A DNA stretch of 64,000 nucleotides from Corylus avellana (GCF_901000735.1 NC_081541.1:3527021-3591020), one strand, 5' to 3'. Shown: positions 32,266-46,800, counted from the first letter of the stretch. Notes: a model not told the origin generated them from the letters alone. Numbers and translations: made by a program.

Positions 32266-35200
32266 ATGAATTCTTGCGCATTCTTTGTTAATTCCACCGC
32301 CAACACCATATCTGTTTTCCCAATTATCATTATCAAACCCCGTAGATTCAAAAACCAATGTTTCCTCAAACAATCCTCACTCTCAGCAAACCTTTCTATT
32401 ACCAACAAAATGTCCTCGGTTCACTACGACAGCCTCAGAGTTCTCGAATGGGACAGTCTCTGTGACGCCGTGGCATCCTTTGCCGGCACTTCTTTGGGCC
32501 GCGAAGCCACGAAAGTATCTCTTTGATCCTCTGCTTAGCTTTCGTTCTCAATGTTCATTCAATATTGCTTTATTTGACAGCTTTTCTTTGTGCTGTTTTC
32601 TGTGTTAGGCCCAGTTGTGGTCTCTGAATCAGACATACGAAGAGAGCCTGAGGCTTCTGGAGGAGACCAACGCGGCCGTGGAAATGTGCAAGCACGGTGG
32701 TTGCAGCTTGGACTTCGGCACCATCGATGCAGTTCTTGTTAGTGCACTGTTTCTTGTTTAGTTCTATCTTTTCTTATAATTCAATATATATGATTGTTGT
32801 TCTCGAAGGCGCTGGAAACCCACGGATTTCATTGCGGCATTCAGTCATATATGTAGTTTCAGGCTTTAATCACCATGTGCACGGTCTTATTTGCTCTTAT
32901 CTAGAATTGGGTTCATTGTAATTTGTTGTGAAACTGCCACATGGTTTTCGATGTTGCTTATCTTCTAGGAATTGACTCTTCAACATTTGTACATGGAAGA
33001 TTCATTGTCTTGCTCTTAAAAAACTTATTTGAATGTTTGCACTTTGAAATTATTCATGGCCTTGCACTGTAAGTGTTTGTTATGTTGTCCTTGAAGGTGA
33101 AATCTGCTATCCAACAAGTCCAGAGAAGTTTGGCGGTCAATGGGAATGAGGCAATGGCTGTTGCAGCTCTGCTACAGCTTGCCGAGACTTTGCAGCTTAA
33201 TCTAAAAGCTGCAATTAAGGAAGATGCAGATTGGTACGGACGTTTCATGCCTCTCACAGAAGAGGTAAATAAAGCATTAAGATTGAATCTGAGAACCTAC
33301 TGCTCCATATTTTTTGAATTCTTGCATGCCCTTACTTCTTCTGGACGTTGCATGCAGATAATGGGATTGGTCATAAATCGATCAATAGTTAAGTTGATAC
33401 AGCAAGTTATAGATGAAGATGGCTCTGTTAAAGACTCTGCGGTTTGTTCACTGTTACCTCACAGAATTTTCATCATTGTGGTTATGCATATTGTGACACC
33501 TAGGACTTTATTGATTTACTCTAGTTGAGATGGTTTCTGTGATATGTAGATTTTTTTTAGACGACGGTTGTTTTTGTTGAGAAAAGTTTTTAACTTATAA
33601 GATCTGCTTGTCTACTGGCAATATAATTTTTGGTTGGTTTTGTTTGTCATTTGTCATGTTGAAATGTTTGTCAGGTTCATAAGTCAGATTATTTGCATAT
33701 TCTCTAATCTTACTATTTTCTTTCTCAAATTTTTGTTCACTTTTTTAGAGTTCAACCCTGAGACGATCACGTGATCAAGTGCGGGTGCTCGAGAGAAAGG
33801 TAAAATCCAGTTTTTTATTCTATTTTCAAGCATTGTTGTTGGTTGGATAGATAGAAACTTTGAGCTGTTGCCAGCTTTTTTTTTTTTTTTTTGGGGGCAG
33901 TTTAAGTAGGCATATAAAGTTTGCACAGATTTAGTATACTTCTGGGCAAGAGCTTAAAATCACTATTGTTCTATGTTATTATCAATAATTTCATCTTAAA
34001 ATATGTTATTGCCTTCTCTTTTCAGATATATGATTTAATGGACAGCCTAATTAGGAATGAAAAGAATGAAACACCATTTATGGTAAGAAGCATGCAATAA
34101 AAATTTATTTATTTTGTGTTTTCATGATTTTTCTCCCTGATAATTATACCATTACTGGTTCAGGAAGTGAGTAACATTGATGGCAGGTGGTGTATAAAAT
34201 CAGGGGCTGATCAACTGACAAGTTTTAAGGGTCTACTGTTATCCAGGTCCATAAAATTTTGTTGTATAACTCTCAACAATCATTGCTCATGCAAACACTC
34301 TCTGATTATCTGAACTAGTGATAATCTATTTGCATTATATTTCTTTCCTGAGGGGTATATACTGTTGTAGTGGTTCAGGCTTAGGAAGCATTATAGAGCC
34401 ACTCTCTGCCGTTCCTTTAAATGATGAGTTGCAGCAAGCAAGGGCATCTGTGGCAAAGGCTGAGGCAGATGTGCTTTCAATGTTAACAGAAAAGGTATCT
34501 GTATCACGTGATGAAATTTCTTTCCATTGGCTGTACAATAATTTCACTCCTTATCTTTTCATGTTGCTGTTTTCTCTGCACAGATGCAAATGGATCTTGA
34601 TGACATTGAAAAGTTATTGAACTGTATAATCCGACTGGATGTGGTAGGCGTCTGTCACCATTTTTCTTGCCCTCTCCCTCTCTTGCTTTCTCTCTCTGTC
34701 CTCTCTGTATCTAAGACGAGACCAGCTCCACTGCTTTATCCAGCACTTGCTTTTTGAATGACATTTGTAACATAAATAACATTACTAGTCCAGCCAATTA
34801 TAAAAGTTTGAGCTGGGGTCTTATTAAGTCAAGTGTGGATTCCTTTAGTGCTTCTAAAGGAATTCTTACAAATAACTCTGCTAAAACATTCTAAATATAA
34901 TGTATTACTTACATACATAGATTGGAAAAGGAAAGTAATAAAACTGGGTGGAGGTGAGAAGCTGAGAACATTACCTTTCTTTACCTTATGAGGATAGTGC
35001 CTCAAAGATAGAGGTTTACACACGAGCTATGTGCCATGACCCTTCAAGATCACATATCTAAGCCATCCCGCAATCCATTTAATATGCTCATCCAAACATT
35101 TGATAATATTGTTGGTTTGAGTTTTGATTTCATGATGCCCTTGCAGATATTTCATCAACTGAATGTTCTAGTTAGTTATTCCTTAGTTGCTTAATTTGTG

Positions 35201-38200
35201 GTTCTTAACATGTAGGTCAATGCTCGAGCAACTTACAGTCTTTCATTTGGAGGTGCATGTCCTGATTTATTTCTACTGGAAGGCAAAGGCGCTTCTACTT
35301 CTGTCATGTACCTATCAGGAGACAAAATTTCAAAGACATCATACCCCATTAAGAGGGAATGGACATTGTATATGCCAAAAGCTTATAACCCTTTATTGCT
35401 TCAGCAGCATAGGCAAACTTTGCAGAAGGCCAGGAAGGATGTCAGTAATGCTACTGCAGTAAGTTATGCAGGACCCAAAAGGTTTTGTCAACTCTTTTCT
35501 TCTTTTTTCCCTGTGTTTTTTTCTTTTGTGGGGGGTGTTTAGTTGGTTCCTGAATTAGTATGTTAGATACTGCAAGTTGAGGTTAGGATTTTCTCTTTTT
35601 TTACATGCTGTGTTGTTTACTTAGTTGAAGAAAAATCCTTTCAGGTGGTTGTAACTAGTCATTATGCCCTTAAGTTCTCACTAATGCCACGTGTTGATGT
35701 TTCATTATTATTACTTTGTTTTCTTTCCCTTAGGAAATCAGGAGAAAACAGCAAGGCGAGATTATGGCACAAAAAGGAGAAACAGATATAGATCTTTCAT
35801 CCTTAGAAATGCAGGTAACCTTTTAATAATATGGTTTGGAAATCATATAACCAGTTGCCTATAATTATAATTAAATCATTTGTTTCAAGGAAAATGTACT
35901 TCTGGTTGCCAGGTTGCTGCACTTCAACAAGCTCATCCAGTTCCAGTAGACTTTTTTATAGACCATAAAACTCGAGTTTTGGTTATAACTGGCCCTAATA
36001 CTGGGGGCAAAACCATTTGCTTAAAGACTGTCGGATTGGCAGCTATGATGGCTAAATCAGGTTTGTGTGACGTTTCTTTCCTTTTTTTTTTTGTAGTTCT
36101 TATTAAATGGCCCTGTAATTTTAATTACAGGTCTCACTAATCACAATCATGTAGAGATTATACCATGTTACTTGTATATTTTGCCTTTATCTTGATACTT
36201 GGACATATATGACAAGCTTAATATATTTATAGGAAATACAAAAAACTTGCCAGACAGCAAGTTGCAGACTTTTTATGAATTAAAATATGAAACCCAAAAT
36301 GCAATTATCTGTCAACTTTTCTACTAGCACCCCCAAATAACCAACTTCTGCCAACATATACCAAGTTTGCCCTTGACTTCTGACTAGTTTTTCTCCCTAT
36401 GTTGATGACTAGAAACTTTGTGCAATCGTAAGTCCAGCCATGTGATTCATACTCCCAATAAGTTTAGTTATAGTGAAGCTGAAGATTTGCAATAAATGTC
36501 CCACTAAGTGCTATTTTTTTTTTTTTCCTTTTATCATTTTAAGATCTTTATTCTACAACACACTATCATAATCATTTCTTTAGTGCTGCAGGTCTTCATG
36601 TTTTAGCTTCTGAATCTGTAAAAATCCCTTGGTTTGATGCTGTGTTTGCTGACATTGGGGATGAACAGTCCTTATCCCAGTCTTTGTCCACCTTCTCTGG
36701 CCACTTGAAACGAATAAGTGTAAGGATAATATATTTCCCAGATAATTTCTCATCTCATTGAATTAAAGTTCTGTTTTGATAAAAATTATCAGCTAGAGCG
36801 TCATAAACCGCTTACAGCTAGAGCATTATAAATGCTGCACTTTCAATGCAAGTCAGCAGATTACATCCCCCTTTCACCATTATTGACTTTTCAATCTGAT
36901 TCCATATGTGTGTGTGTGTTCATATAATTTTGAAGTTATCATCTTGTGTGTGTACATATAATTTTGAAGTTATCATCTTGTGTGTGTACATATAATTTTG
37001 AAGTTATCATCTTGTGTGTGTACATTCTAATCAATTGCCATGAACTCATTGGCTAAATATGTTTTACCTTTATGGCATGCTATTATGCATGTATCCTTCT
37101 TGCTGACTTGAAACTCTTCTTGCTCCGATGGGAAATGATGGGAAATAATACACGGGGAATCTAGCTTATTGGTTTTCATATATGTAAATGCTTGTATGTT
37201 ATCTCAATTACAGTGTTCCTTACTTCATTCCCTTACAGTTGTATAACCGGTATCTAAGTTGAAAGGTTTTGTGTGCATTATTGTCAATTCCATGTGTTTT
37301 ACTAGACATGCAGCCCAGTATCTCGTTAAGAGTTGTTTTTGTAAGCGATACTTGATACTGGAAATTTGTGTAGGTCAGACATGCATGTAATTGGGATGGT
37401 AGAAGCCTCTGCTATTCTTGAAGATTATTATATTTTTCTTCCTATTCAGTGCTCGTTGCATTAATCAGTATGTCAGTGCCAGTAACCATAATTTTTATTC
37501 TTCGAAGTTTGTTATATAAATGGATATATAAATCCCTATAACCAATGAGGGTTTTAGATAATGAATTCATTTGGGTACAATCGCCATTTAATTAGAACAG
37601 CAGTTTAAATAAAGAGACTCTTGATTGTTTACTAGGTTCGAATTAAATACTTTCTTGTGTGGTGGATGATTTTTATTTTTATATTATACATTATTTAATT
37701 TTTCATATGAAAAGTTTACATTCAATTTCTTTGTAACATCTTGCAGGAAATTCAATCACACTCAACAATTCAGTCATTGGTGCTACTAGATGAAGTAAGT
37801 TTTAAATGGGCTTGATTGCAGTATGGAAACTCAATTACTAATTATGAGGAAAGCAAAAAAGAAAGAATAACAAACTTATTTTTACGATGACTGTATATGG
37901 ATTATATTCCTTTTGTATTTGTTAGGTTGGTGCAGGAACAAATCCCCTTGAAGGAGCAGCTCTGGCGATGTCATTACTGGAATCTTTTGCTGAAAGTGGT
38001 GCTTTGTTGACAATAGCTACAACACATCATGGCGAACTCAAAACCCTGAAATACAGGTATTTAGTTTACATATAAAGATGAGGCTGATGTGTTGATAATG
38101 TCACGTTTCAGTTGCTTAAGTTGTGTGGTTTAAGAAAGGAATTTAGTCTTTATGAAGTTAATTGAAGCTAAGTTATGGCTCACTGTCATGCTTGGTAATT

Positions 38201-40747
38201 GGTATGGGCCAAAAAGACTATTTGTTGCCAGCCCTAAATTCTTGGGATCATGTTCTTGAGATTGTTTCTTAACAGTAATGACGCCTTCGAAAATGCATGC
38301 ATGGAGTTCGATGAAGTCAACTTGAAACCAACTTTCAAGATTCTCTGGGGAATACCAGGTTTTCACTATCACTTTTGGACCTCGTTCATTTATGCTGCTA
38401 CTTTTTAGTTTTCTTTTTCCTATTTTTATCTGATTTCCTTTTGAGTGTTAAAAAGATACCCACAAAAAAAAAGGATGGGAAGACTGCAATTTTGAACGAT
38501 TATTCTATCCCCAAACAATTGCAAAGTTTTAATGACTCAATATGTTGGCTATTTCAACGAAGTGACCCAACTGATACAGTGCCAATTTTTACCAAAACAT
38601 CCCAATGTTAGTGACACACAGTGATTGTGTTTCTATTTCTGTTCCACATAGCATGGTGATCCAAATCACAAATAATATCTGATCTGTATCAGCAGGTTAA
38701 ATTAAAATCATGTTTCTGTCTCAATAGTTTGTTAAAGTTTTAAATGCATGGGATTTGGACCATTTGGTTTCTAAAATGTAGTTGCATTGACGGGCAACTG
38801 CTACTAGAAGCATGATAATACAGTGCAGCATTAGGTATGGGAAAATACGAACTGAAATCCCTAGAAATACATGATTACTCAATCTTCTCACTAGGAAACC
38901 AGGGGTTGTTAGGTATATTCTTTAATCGTATCTTATTATGATAGCTATAACTCAAGGAGTGAGATTTTACTGCAGGGCGTTCAAATGCAATCAATATTGC
39001 TGAAAGGTTAGGACTGCCCAGTATAATTGTAGATAATGCTCGGGAAATATATGGTGCAGCTAGTGCAGAGATAAATGAGGTAATGCAAATTAGCTCATAC
39101 ATGTTTTTCTTATGTATTTGAGAAATGCCATATGTCCATAGAGGTTTATTTCTTTATTTCTTGAACTGGAGAAATATCTTATTTTTTTCATTGTATATAT
39201 ACCTTAAGAAAGCTTCTTGTAAGGACTTATGGTGCCCATCTCAGCTAAAGTAATCCCCATCTGTTCTAATGCTGTTTCAGTTAAAATTTCTATCTATACT
39301 TCATAATTTCAAAAGTAGACTTTTGCTATTTTGAGCTACACGATTTAATGTGTTATATAGAAATGCTGTAATTAACTTATATTAAGTATAGTTTTGGAAT
39401 TGCATTTGCAGATATTAGATAATTATATCTTATTCTTTCAATTGAATTACTAAGATGTCACCTATATTTCTTAGAATTTATTGTTATATTCTAATGCAGG
39501 TCATAACTGATATGGAAAGGTTAAAGCAAGATTTCAAGGAGAAATTAGAGGAAGCACAACATCATCTGATGTGAGAATTTCTTGCTAAAAAAATAACTTC
39601 TAATGTACTGTAGTTTCACACTATTGCATATGGAAGTGTGTTAAGCATTCCCTATTATTAATATAATGCAACATAAGAAGAAACACCCCCCTTCCCCCCT
39701 CTTTTTCTCTGGTAAAACCTAAACTAATTCTTTTCTATGTAATGGGTAATTTTGACTGTCGATGCATATATAAACTGGGTGTCCCAAATATCAAATATTT
39801 GGGTTTCTAGAAATCCAAAACAGGTGCCAAGAAACAATTAGTGATGGGCAAAACTGTTTTGGCATTGCATGTAGATAATCCATTGATAAATTGCATTGTG
39901 ATAAATAAGAAGAATACAAGAACAAGCCACTGAGAATAATAATCTCCATATGGCATTCAATCATCCAAATCAATGTAATTTTAGCTATGTTAAACTTGCT
40001 TGGTAATGATTGATGCTTATCATTAATATGGCTAGCCTTGTTTTGAGAGTAGCAGAAAAATCTGTGCTCTGATGGATGGTCTATCTGGTATTTCTTTGTG
40101 TATGTGACTAAAGGCTCTCAAAAGATCTCTATGAAAACCTGTTGCTCGCTAGAAGGAAGATAATGGAACATGGCGCTGAACAAAGATTGAGGAAGACGCA
40201 AGAAGTATCTGAGGCTGCAGCAGTGGCACGTTCTATTCTTCATAAGAAAGTGCGACAGCTTCGTGCATCTGCAATTCAATCTTCACAGGCAACTCCATCT
40301 AATAAAATCCGGCATACATTGGCAATTAATGGCCAGCATGATACAACAGAATACAATGAACCTCCTATGGCTTATAAGAGCACATCCTTTGTTGAAGACA
40401 TCAAGCAATCACAGTCAGGTATTCATTTAGAGTTGATGAGATCTTCTGCCAAGTCCACCCTGCCTGTAGTTGAATAACATTTGCTAAGCTCAATTTTCTT
40501 ACAATCCATGAATTATGCTACTTTAATCTTGTATCTTTTAAGGTCATTGAACTTTTCTTGAGTAGATTTTCTTTAACCTATATATGTTGCAGAGAAGTCT
40601 CAGGTTCCCAAGGTTGGTGATATGGTGCATGTTTCTTCTCTTGGGAGGAGGGCGACAGTTTTAAGAGTGGAGCCATCTAAAGATGAAATAGTAGTTCAAA
40701 CTGGTAACATGAAGTTGAAGTTAAAGCTGACTGAGATTCAGACGTGA
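32266..40747 (+). CDS. MUTS2: DNA mismatch repair-like protein MutS2, 20 exons
   Basis: Exons: 32266-32514, 32609-32737, 33097-33264, 33358-33441, 33749-33799, 34026-34082, 34164-34246, 34371-34494, 34584-34643, 35216-35458, 35734-35814, 35913-36060, 36592-36719, 37747-37794, 37926-38056, 38276-38358, 38976-39079, 39500-39570, 40114-40418, 40593-40747. All phases match, giving 833 aa. The N-terminus (~48 residues, Ser/Arg-rich with few acidic residues) looks like an organelle transit peptide. Then come MutS domain III/clamp helices, Walker A GPNTGGKT (residues ~470-477), the conserved [17 protein letters not shown], Walker B LVLLDE (~546-551) and the ATTHHGELK switch. A charged coiled coil (exons 18-19) and a small beta domain ([20 protein letters not shown]) follow. 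Bacterial MutS2 proteins carry a C-terminal Smr nuclease domain; here the protein stops at KLTEIQT without one. Likely role: ATPase acting on recombination or stalled structures in chloroplast or mitochondrion (inference). Confidence 0.92.
36921..37022. repeat. 34-bp minisatellite, three copies, in MutS2 intron
   Basis: The unit CATATAATTTTGAAGTTATC followed by ATCTTGTGTGTGTA begins at 36921, 36955 and 36989, almost without mismatch, preceded by a (TG)n run. It lies in the intron between exons 13 and 14. Confidence 0.9.
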
Positions 40748-43017
40748 CTAACAATGATTCATGCATGTCCTTGTGAATAAGTAAGCATTTTTTTACTAGT
40801 GCAAGTCGCTTACATTTTCTGCTGTCTCCATTCCCTGTCTAAATTAGCAATCTCAAAGGACATTGCCAGGGCAAGTGTTGGTTATTTCAATTTAAATTAG
40901 TCAACAATAAATAAGTAGGTAGTTAATCTAATACATTCGCAAGGAAAGGATGAAAAGACCCTGATTATTAATTAATTAACTACAATACAATTGGAAATAA
41001 CAAAAAAAAAAAAAAATCATTATATCAAGATTTAGGAATTCATCTATGTATACATACAGACATGCTCCAAAGACATTATGGACCTTTAAGTTTGATTCTC
41101 CAGTACCCCATTTTACACCAGCTTTAGCTCCCATTATCTGATCTCAGTACTTGGGTGTTATACAGGCATCAAAATGTAGTATTTCTACGACTGATAATAT
41201 ATCATTCTCCCTCCCTCCCTCTCTCTCTCTCTCTCATGTGTTACATATGCAGGAATCTTCTAACTTGTATGTCATGACTTTTACGAAAGTGAGATCATGT
41301 TGAACACTGTTTTCATCACGTGCACTCAAGGTGAGGAATCACTGAAGAAGTGTTAGACTGAGGGCCAGAAAACAAAGAACCCGTATGCTAGTGGAGACTA
41401 GACGATGGTTTAGTATTGAACTCTGACTTCTTGGAGAGACTACAGAAAAGGTGCAATATGTGCTTTTGTTTAACTTAACATTTATTTGAATAATAGACAA
41501 TCAAAACAACATCTACCAGAATGAAGAAATGCTATCCCTTTATCTTATTTGTCTGTCTTCAGATGATCGATGATTATATCTTGTTTTCAAATGCGAATAT
41601 GATCTCATGAAAATCTTTATCAACAGGAAACTGTATATTAGCTGGTGCAGATAACTTTGACTTCCTGTCAAATGGATGGAAGCTATAAAACTATGTTTGT
41701 TGAGCATCTCATAGGCCACATTTTGTGTCTTCGACCAGAGATCCTGAAATTGGCTTTGGGATGGTAAGGCCGTTTTGTTGGATAGATTTATGAAGAAAAG
41801 AGGGAAAGGAAGGCTAATAGCTGTCATTCACCATGATTGAGGGTGCCTTCCTATTATATATTTGGGATGGTGTATATTTTTGTATATAAAAGCTAACTTA
41901 ATTTTTTTGTGCAAGTTCTTTAGACTTTTTCACATCTTGCGTGGGGAACCAAAAGTTTTGATCGCGCACTTGGGAGTGAGTGGGTAGCTGAAGGCCCAAA
42001 AGTTCTGGTAGTTTGTACACAATGGGTGCAATGTGATGTGAGGTAGCTAGTGGAGGCTGCCATTATACATTTTTATTTTGACTTCGCATCTTAAACATCG
42101 ATATCCTTGAGACTTTTTCACATCTTTCGTTTCACTTCCCCAGATGCCGTGACAAAAAATAAAAATAAAAAATAAGAAAAATTTGAGAAAAGTTTCATCT
42201 GGGGAAGGTTTTTAACTGGAGCAGATGATAATTTGTCATTTTTCATGGCACTTCCAGATGCACCATTGCCACCATATACTAGTCCTAGTCCGTATTGGTA
42301 GGAATTCTTTCACTAAGCACGGAAAAATGAAAATTACACTAGTAATTTGAGCAAGGTTTTCAACTTAATTTATAGGTTCATTATCATATTATAAAGACTC
42401 AACTTGGAAGTGCGTTTTACGTGGCTAGGGCATGATACTGACTCATATGGTATATACATATTTATATATTTCCCTTCTGCAAATAGTTGCAAGAGAATGT
42501 TCCCTTGGAATCAAGAATAAAATGGGAGAGAGGATTTGCTCGGGAAAAGAAAAAGAAAAAAATAAAAATAAAGGGAGTGAAGATTTTCATCCAGAATAAA
42601 ATGGGAGAGGGATTAATTAAAATAGGTTCTTTCATTTGTCCTTTCATTTGCCTCACAGGACTTCCTTTTTATTGCAAAAGTCCAAATGAAAAGCTGATTG
42701 CCTGCATAATCGAACATATTATAAAGAAACACTAAATTAACACAGCATGCCAAAATGGTACGCTTGTTTGAGATACAAGTTATATGTAACAACTTGATGT
42801 GCAACTCAATTCAACTTGAGTTGAACTGAAATTGCTTGTATTCTCTTCCCATACTCTTTTTCTTTTCATCTAATCTTGTTGCTAGCTATTACATGCCATA
42901 CGCTACCCTATATACCGATAATGTGAGAGATCCTATACGAAACTCACCTGTCCGAGCAACCTAAAATTTATTTAAAATCTTTCAAATCGATAGTAATTCG
43001 GACAAGTAAGACGAATT
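40748..43017. other. Intergenic, no gene seen
   Basis: 2.3 kb between the convergent MutS2 and DUF599 genes. A CT-run occurs near 41210-41236. A phrase GACTTTTTCACATCTT recurs at about 41925 and 42111, and CTTCCCCAGATG / CATCTGGGGAAG form a small inverted pair at about 42136-42210. No coding sequence recognised. Confidence 0.45.
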
Positions 43018-43890
43018 TCAAGGTTCTCCTGCCCCAAGCTCGTAGTCATTGTGGAGGTCAACATCAGAAACAGCAGCAGCCCAGCCAGATTCTAATGTGG
43101 CATCGAGGAAATGGAGCAAGAAAACGAGGACTAAGCAGGACAAGAACATGGGGATGGGCCCAAAGATCCACAAGAAGAGAGGGAAAGAAAAGTAGAAGGC
43201 ACGCAGGCCTACAGACCAGAAATAGCTTCCCCTGTTCACCATGCTGGCAACATACTCTGCTGAGAGATGTCGGTAATGGTGATCCGATGACATCTTCTTG
43301 AAGGGCACGTTGATGAGGATGCTTGCATGGCTGTAGCACCTTATAGACTGCACATTAAACATGAAAGCAACCAAGAAGCAAACCAATATGGAGAAGAATT
43401 TTATGGAGAAGCCGAGCTGGCTTGTGTCTCCCAACACAAGAAGTGCCGATTTGTCCCAGCTGCCGCTCGTCATCAAGACGGCAATTACAGAGCTAAGCAT
43501 TATAGCCGTGGAAGCCAAAAGGGTCGATGCCATTATATTGTTTCGAAGTGTCTGCACAGCCAGAACGCCAGTCTTCGACACGTCCTGCAAACCCACCATA
43601 AATACATCAAACATCATACACGCATTCATCATCATTACCATCATGATCTGTCATGCATGCATGTAACAAATGGGAACCCCACAACAAAGATTTGAATCCG
43701 TGGTAAAAGGAGAAGAATTTACCTCCATCATAGCCCGGACCCAGAACCGGCGATTGACGGCATTGATGCCGATGACAGTCCTGTTGGGGTGCTTCAGGAT
43801 TCGATAGAGAAGCCATAGGTGGTACGTCACCATCACAAAAAGGCCCGAAGGGACTAAAACGTAATCAAGAACTTTTTTCTCCATTAGCAT
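43018..43890 (-). CDS. DUF599 family membrane protein
   Basis: Two exons, 43890-43723 and 43584-43018, phase 0, 244 aa. The start is the ATG at 43890 (MLMEKKVLDYVLVPSGLF). A first helix is at about residues 8-30, then the family block HPNRTVIGINAVNRRFWV and the second-exon block GVLAVQTLRNNIMASTLLAS. Three further helical segments follow (around SVIAVLM, FKFFSILVCFLVAFMF and the C-terminal FPLFLWIFGPIPMFLSCL). DUF599 proteins are plant multi-pass membrane proteins of unknown biochemical function. The C-terminus (DVDLHNDYELGAGEP) is hydrophilic. A TATA-like run (CATATATATATATGGG) lies at about 43910-43925, 20-35 bp upstream of the ATG, which suggests a short leader or a TATA used further upstream. 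Confidence 0.88.
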
Positions 43891-46800
43891 AAATCACAAA
43901 ACTACGTATCATATATATATATGGGTGGGTTCTCCTTCGTCTCTCTGTATAACAACCCTTTTGTTTGTTCTTGAATGCGGCCGCTGGCGATGGAAGACAG
44001 AGAGAGAAGAGAGGCCAAGTGTGATACGGGTGTTGTGTTTGTGGACGAAGTAATTTGGGAAAACGAGGGGTTTTATAAGAAACACCCGTAAAAAATCAAT
44101 TTGCTTTCTTTATTAAAGCCTTTTTCTTTTCTTTTTTCTTCTTAAAAACAAAATTATAAACAAACGACTCATTTGAACATTTATGAGATATCAGAATATT
44201 TTTTTCAAACAAAAAAACAAAAAACTCATTCACTATATTTTAAAAGTTTTAATATATGGCTAAATTGTAATGCCATCAACTTTTAAAAAGTTGCAATTGA
44301 CCTCTTCAAACTATCAAGCCCTTTTATTTAGGCTCTCTTGTTAAATTTTATTAAATCCTAATACTAGAGATATTTAAAAAAAAAAAAAAAAAAAAAAAAC
44401 CATCGTGGGTCTACCCAACTAGTCCATGGCTAGAGAAGTTTTTTTATTTTTTTATTTTTTTTTATTATTATTTTTTATTCTTTTTTATGTACATAATTAT
44501 ATTTTTAAGAAATGATAGGCATATAATGAACATTTTGTTTGGTTCGCGAAATGTCTAGTACATTAGAAAATGATTAGTTACTATTGAGAATAGAAGAGTG
44601 GAACAAATTAGCTATTCCTATTCATTTATTTGGTTGTAATGCTGAAATAAACTAGCTAATCATATTTCTTCGTTTGGTACAATACAATATATTGGTGAAT
44701 GAAATCATATTGTGACCAAATTTCCTAAAATACCCTTATAATACAAATACAATTTATATTACTAAGGATTTTCATTTTTTTTTTGAAACATAAACAACTT
44801 TACTATAATTTCTTTTGTTTTTTTAATTATGTCATGTACAATCTTGAAATAAAAAAATATATATATAGTTAGAGAATGTACAGATAATCAAAAGAAATCA
44901 AAAAGAGATATGCTACAATGCAATATAATGCCGACATTTGGCTCATATTTAGTGAGGGAGATAAGATTGAAATTCAAACTTCAAATTTCAATCTTCCCTT
45001 TCATGTGATTGTCAATTTGCCATGTCACTAAAAATGGGCCAAATGTGGGCATTAGATTGTACTGAAGCATTTCTCAATCAAAAAATAGATTATATATTTG
45101 TATTTTTATAAAAACCTTGCAGATTATGTTTTTCTGTCAAAGAAATAAAAATAAATAAATAAACCGAGAAACGGTACAGAGAAGAGAGACGGAGAAACAT
45201 AATTAAAAAAAAAAGGTACAAAAAAAAAAAAAACAGAGAGATGGAGAGAAGAGAATCAGAGAGAAACAGTACAGAGAATCAAAAGAAATTAAAAAAAAAA
45301 AATTGAGAAATGGTTAAGAGAAGAGAGACGGTACAGAGAAGGGAGACAACACAAAGAAAAAAAAAATTCGTTTGCAATTGCAGAAAAAACTGTACCAGAA
45401 GAATCAGAGAGAAAAGAGAGAGAACAAAATATAGAGACAGAAAAAAGAGAAACATAGAGATAGAAAGAGAGAGAGAGAGAGAGAGAGAGAAAACGAAATA
45501 TAGAAGAATCAGAGAACGAAATTTAATCCTATAAGTGTGGTTTTTTATGGCAATTTGTACGATTAATTTAGTCCCACATGAAAGGTTTTTGAGTAGCTTA
45601 GCTAGCCCTCTGTGTATGTGATTAGTAGTCTCATGAGAATAGATTATTCCTAGGAATAAAGTATTACCAAATAAATGACTAGTTATACCTAGTATTAGCT
45701 AGTCTAATCCAAAGGTCTATTCCGCAAACCAAACGAGGCCTAAATGTATTAAATGCATAGTTTTTTCTTGCTACATATTATTAAATCCGCAGTTGTGAGC
45801 TTCACAATATTTTCTTTTTAAATTGGAGTGAAACAACATTTTCCAATCCAGTTTACTAAATTGATATATTTTCAAAATATATGTTATTTCTGCTTGCATT
45901 TTTAATGCTCTATATTTAACCGAGCATGTGATTCTTAGATTAAAGGATTTTTCCAATTGAAATTTGAAACATTTTACCAATGAGTGCGCTGAGAAACAAA
46001 AATTAAGATTTAAATTTAAAGCTATATTATTCAATTCTTATTTTCTTTTAAAAACACATGTAATCCACTTCTAATTGGCACTTTCCAGCAACCCACTTCA
46101 AAGATTGTTTAAAGGAGGATCGATCCTACAACCATCCACCCACTTCAAGGGTCCTTGAAAAAGAGAGTATTTTAAAGGATGATGATCTTGACATAAAAGG
46201 CTGCGGAAATAACAAATAAATTCAGCCGCCGAAAGAAGGATGTTAGTGGAATGCAGCCTAAAATACAAGGTCCATATATCTGCCGGTTGCAATCTACAGC
46301 ACTAGCTGCAAGCGTGCAAGCTATCAGAACAGTCAAGGAAGAAGCCTAATGGTCATACACAACTTTTATTTCTACTAGTCCAGATAGACCATTTAATAGG
46401 GACTATTGAAAAGAAAGGTGAAAAAGGTTTTTCTTGTGGGTCTTGTTGCCAACAAAACCATAAGTTAAGTCACTCAGGAATAGGAATAAGGCTAACCAAC
46501 TCAAAATCATGATTCAAACATAAAGAAAATGAGATGATCTTCAACAAGTAACATTTTAGAAAGAGAAGATCTGTGGACTGTGGTCCATTTCCCCTCTGGC
46601 ATGTTCAACCTCCTTTTAATTGACTCCATTCTTACAGGAAAAGAAGCAAGTCTTCCCATTAGAGAAGAATATTTGTTGGGATCCAAAGTTTACAGTGAAA
46701 GAAGATTATAATTGTGCAAATGAGGACAAAAGTGAGTATTTGCTATCTGCCTGGCTTGTTAAGAAAAAAGATAGAGCTGTTGTAGCCATACTCAACACAA

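Noticed and set aside
43327..43695. Plus-strand frames across the DUF599 gene
   Set aside because: Antisense to a two-exon gene with good splice sites and recognised family blocks.
45310..45534. 74-codon Arg/Glu-rich frame
   Set aside because: Derived entirely from GA-rich simple sequence.
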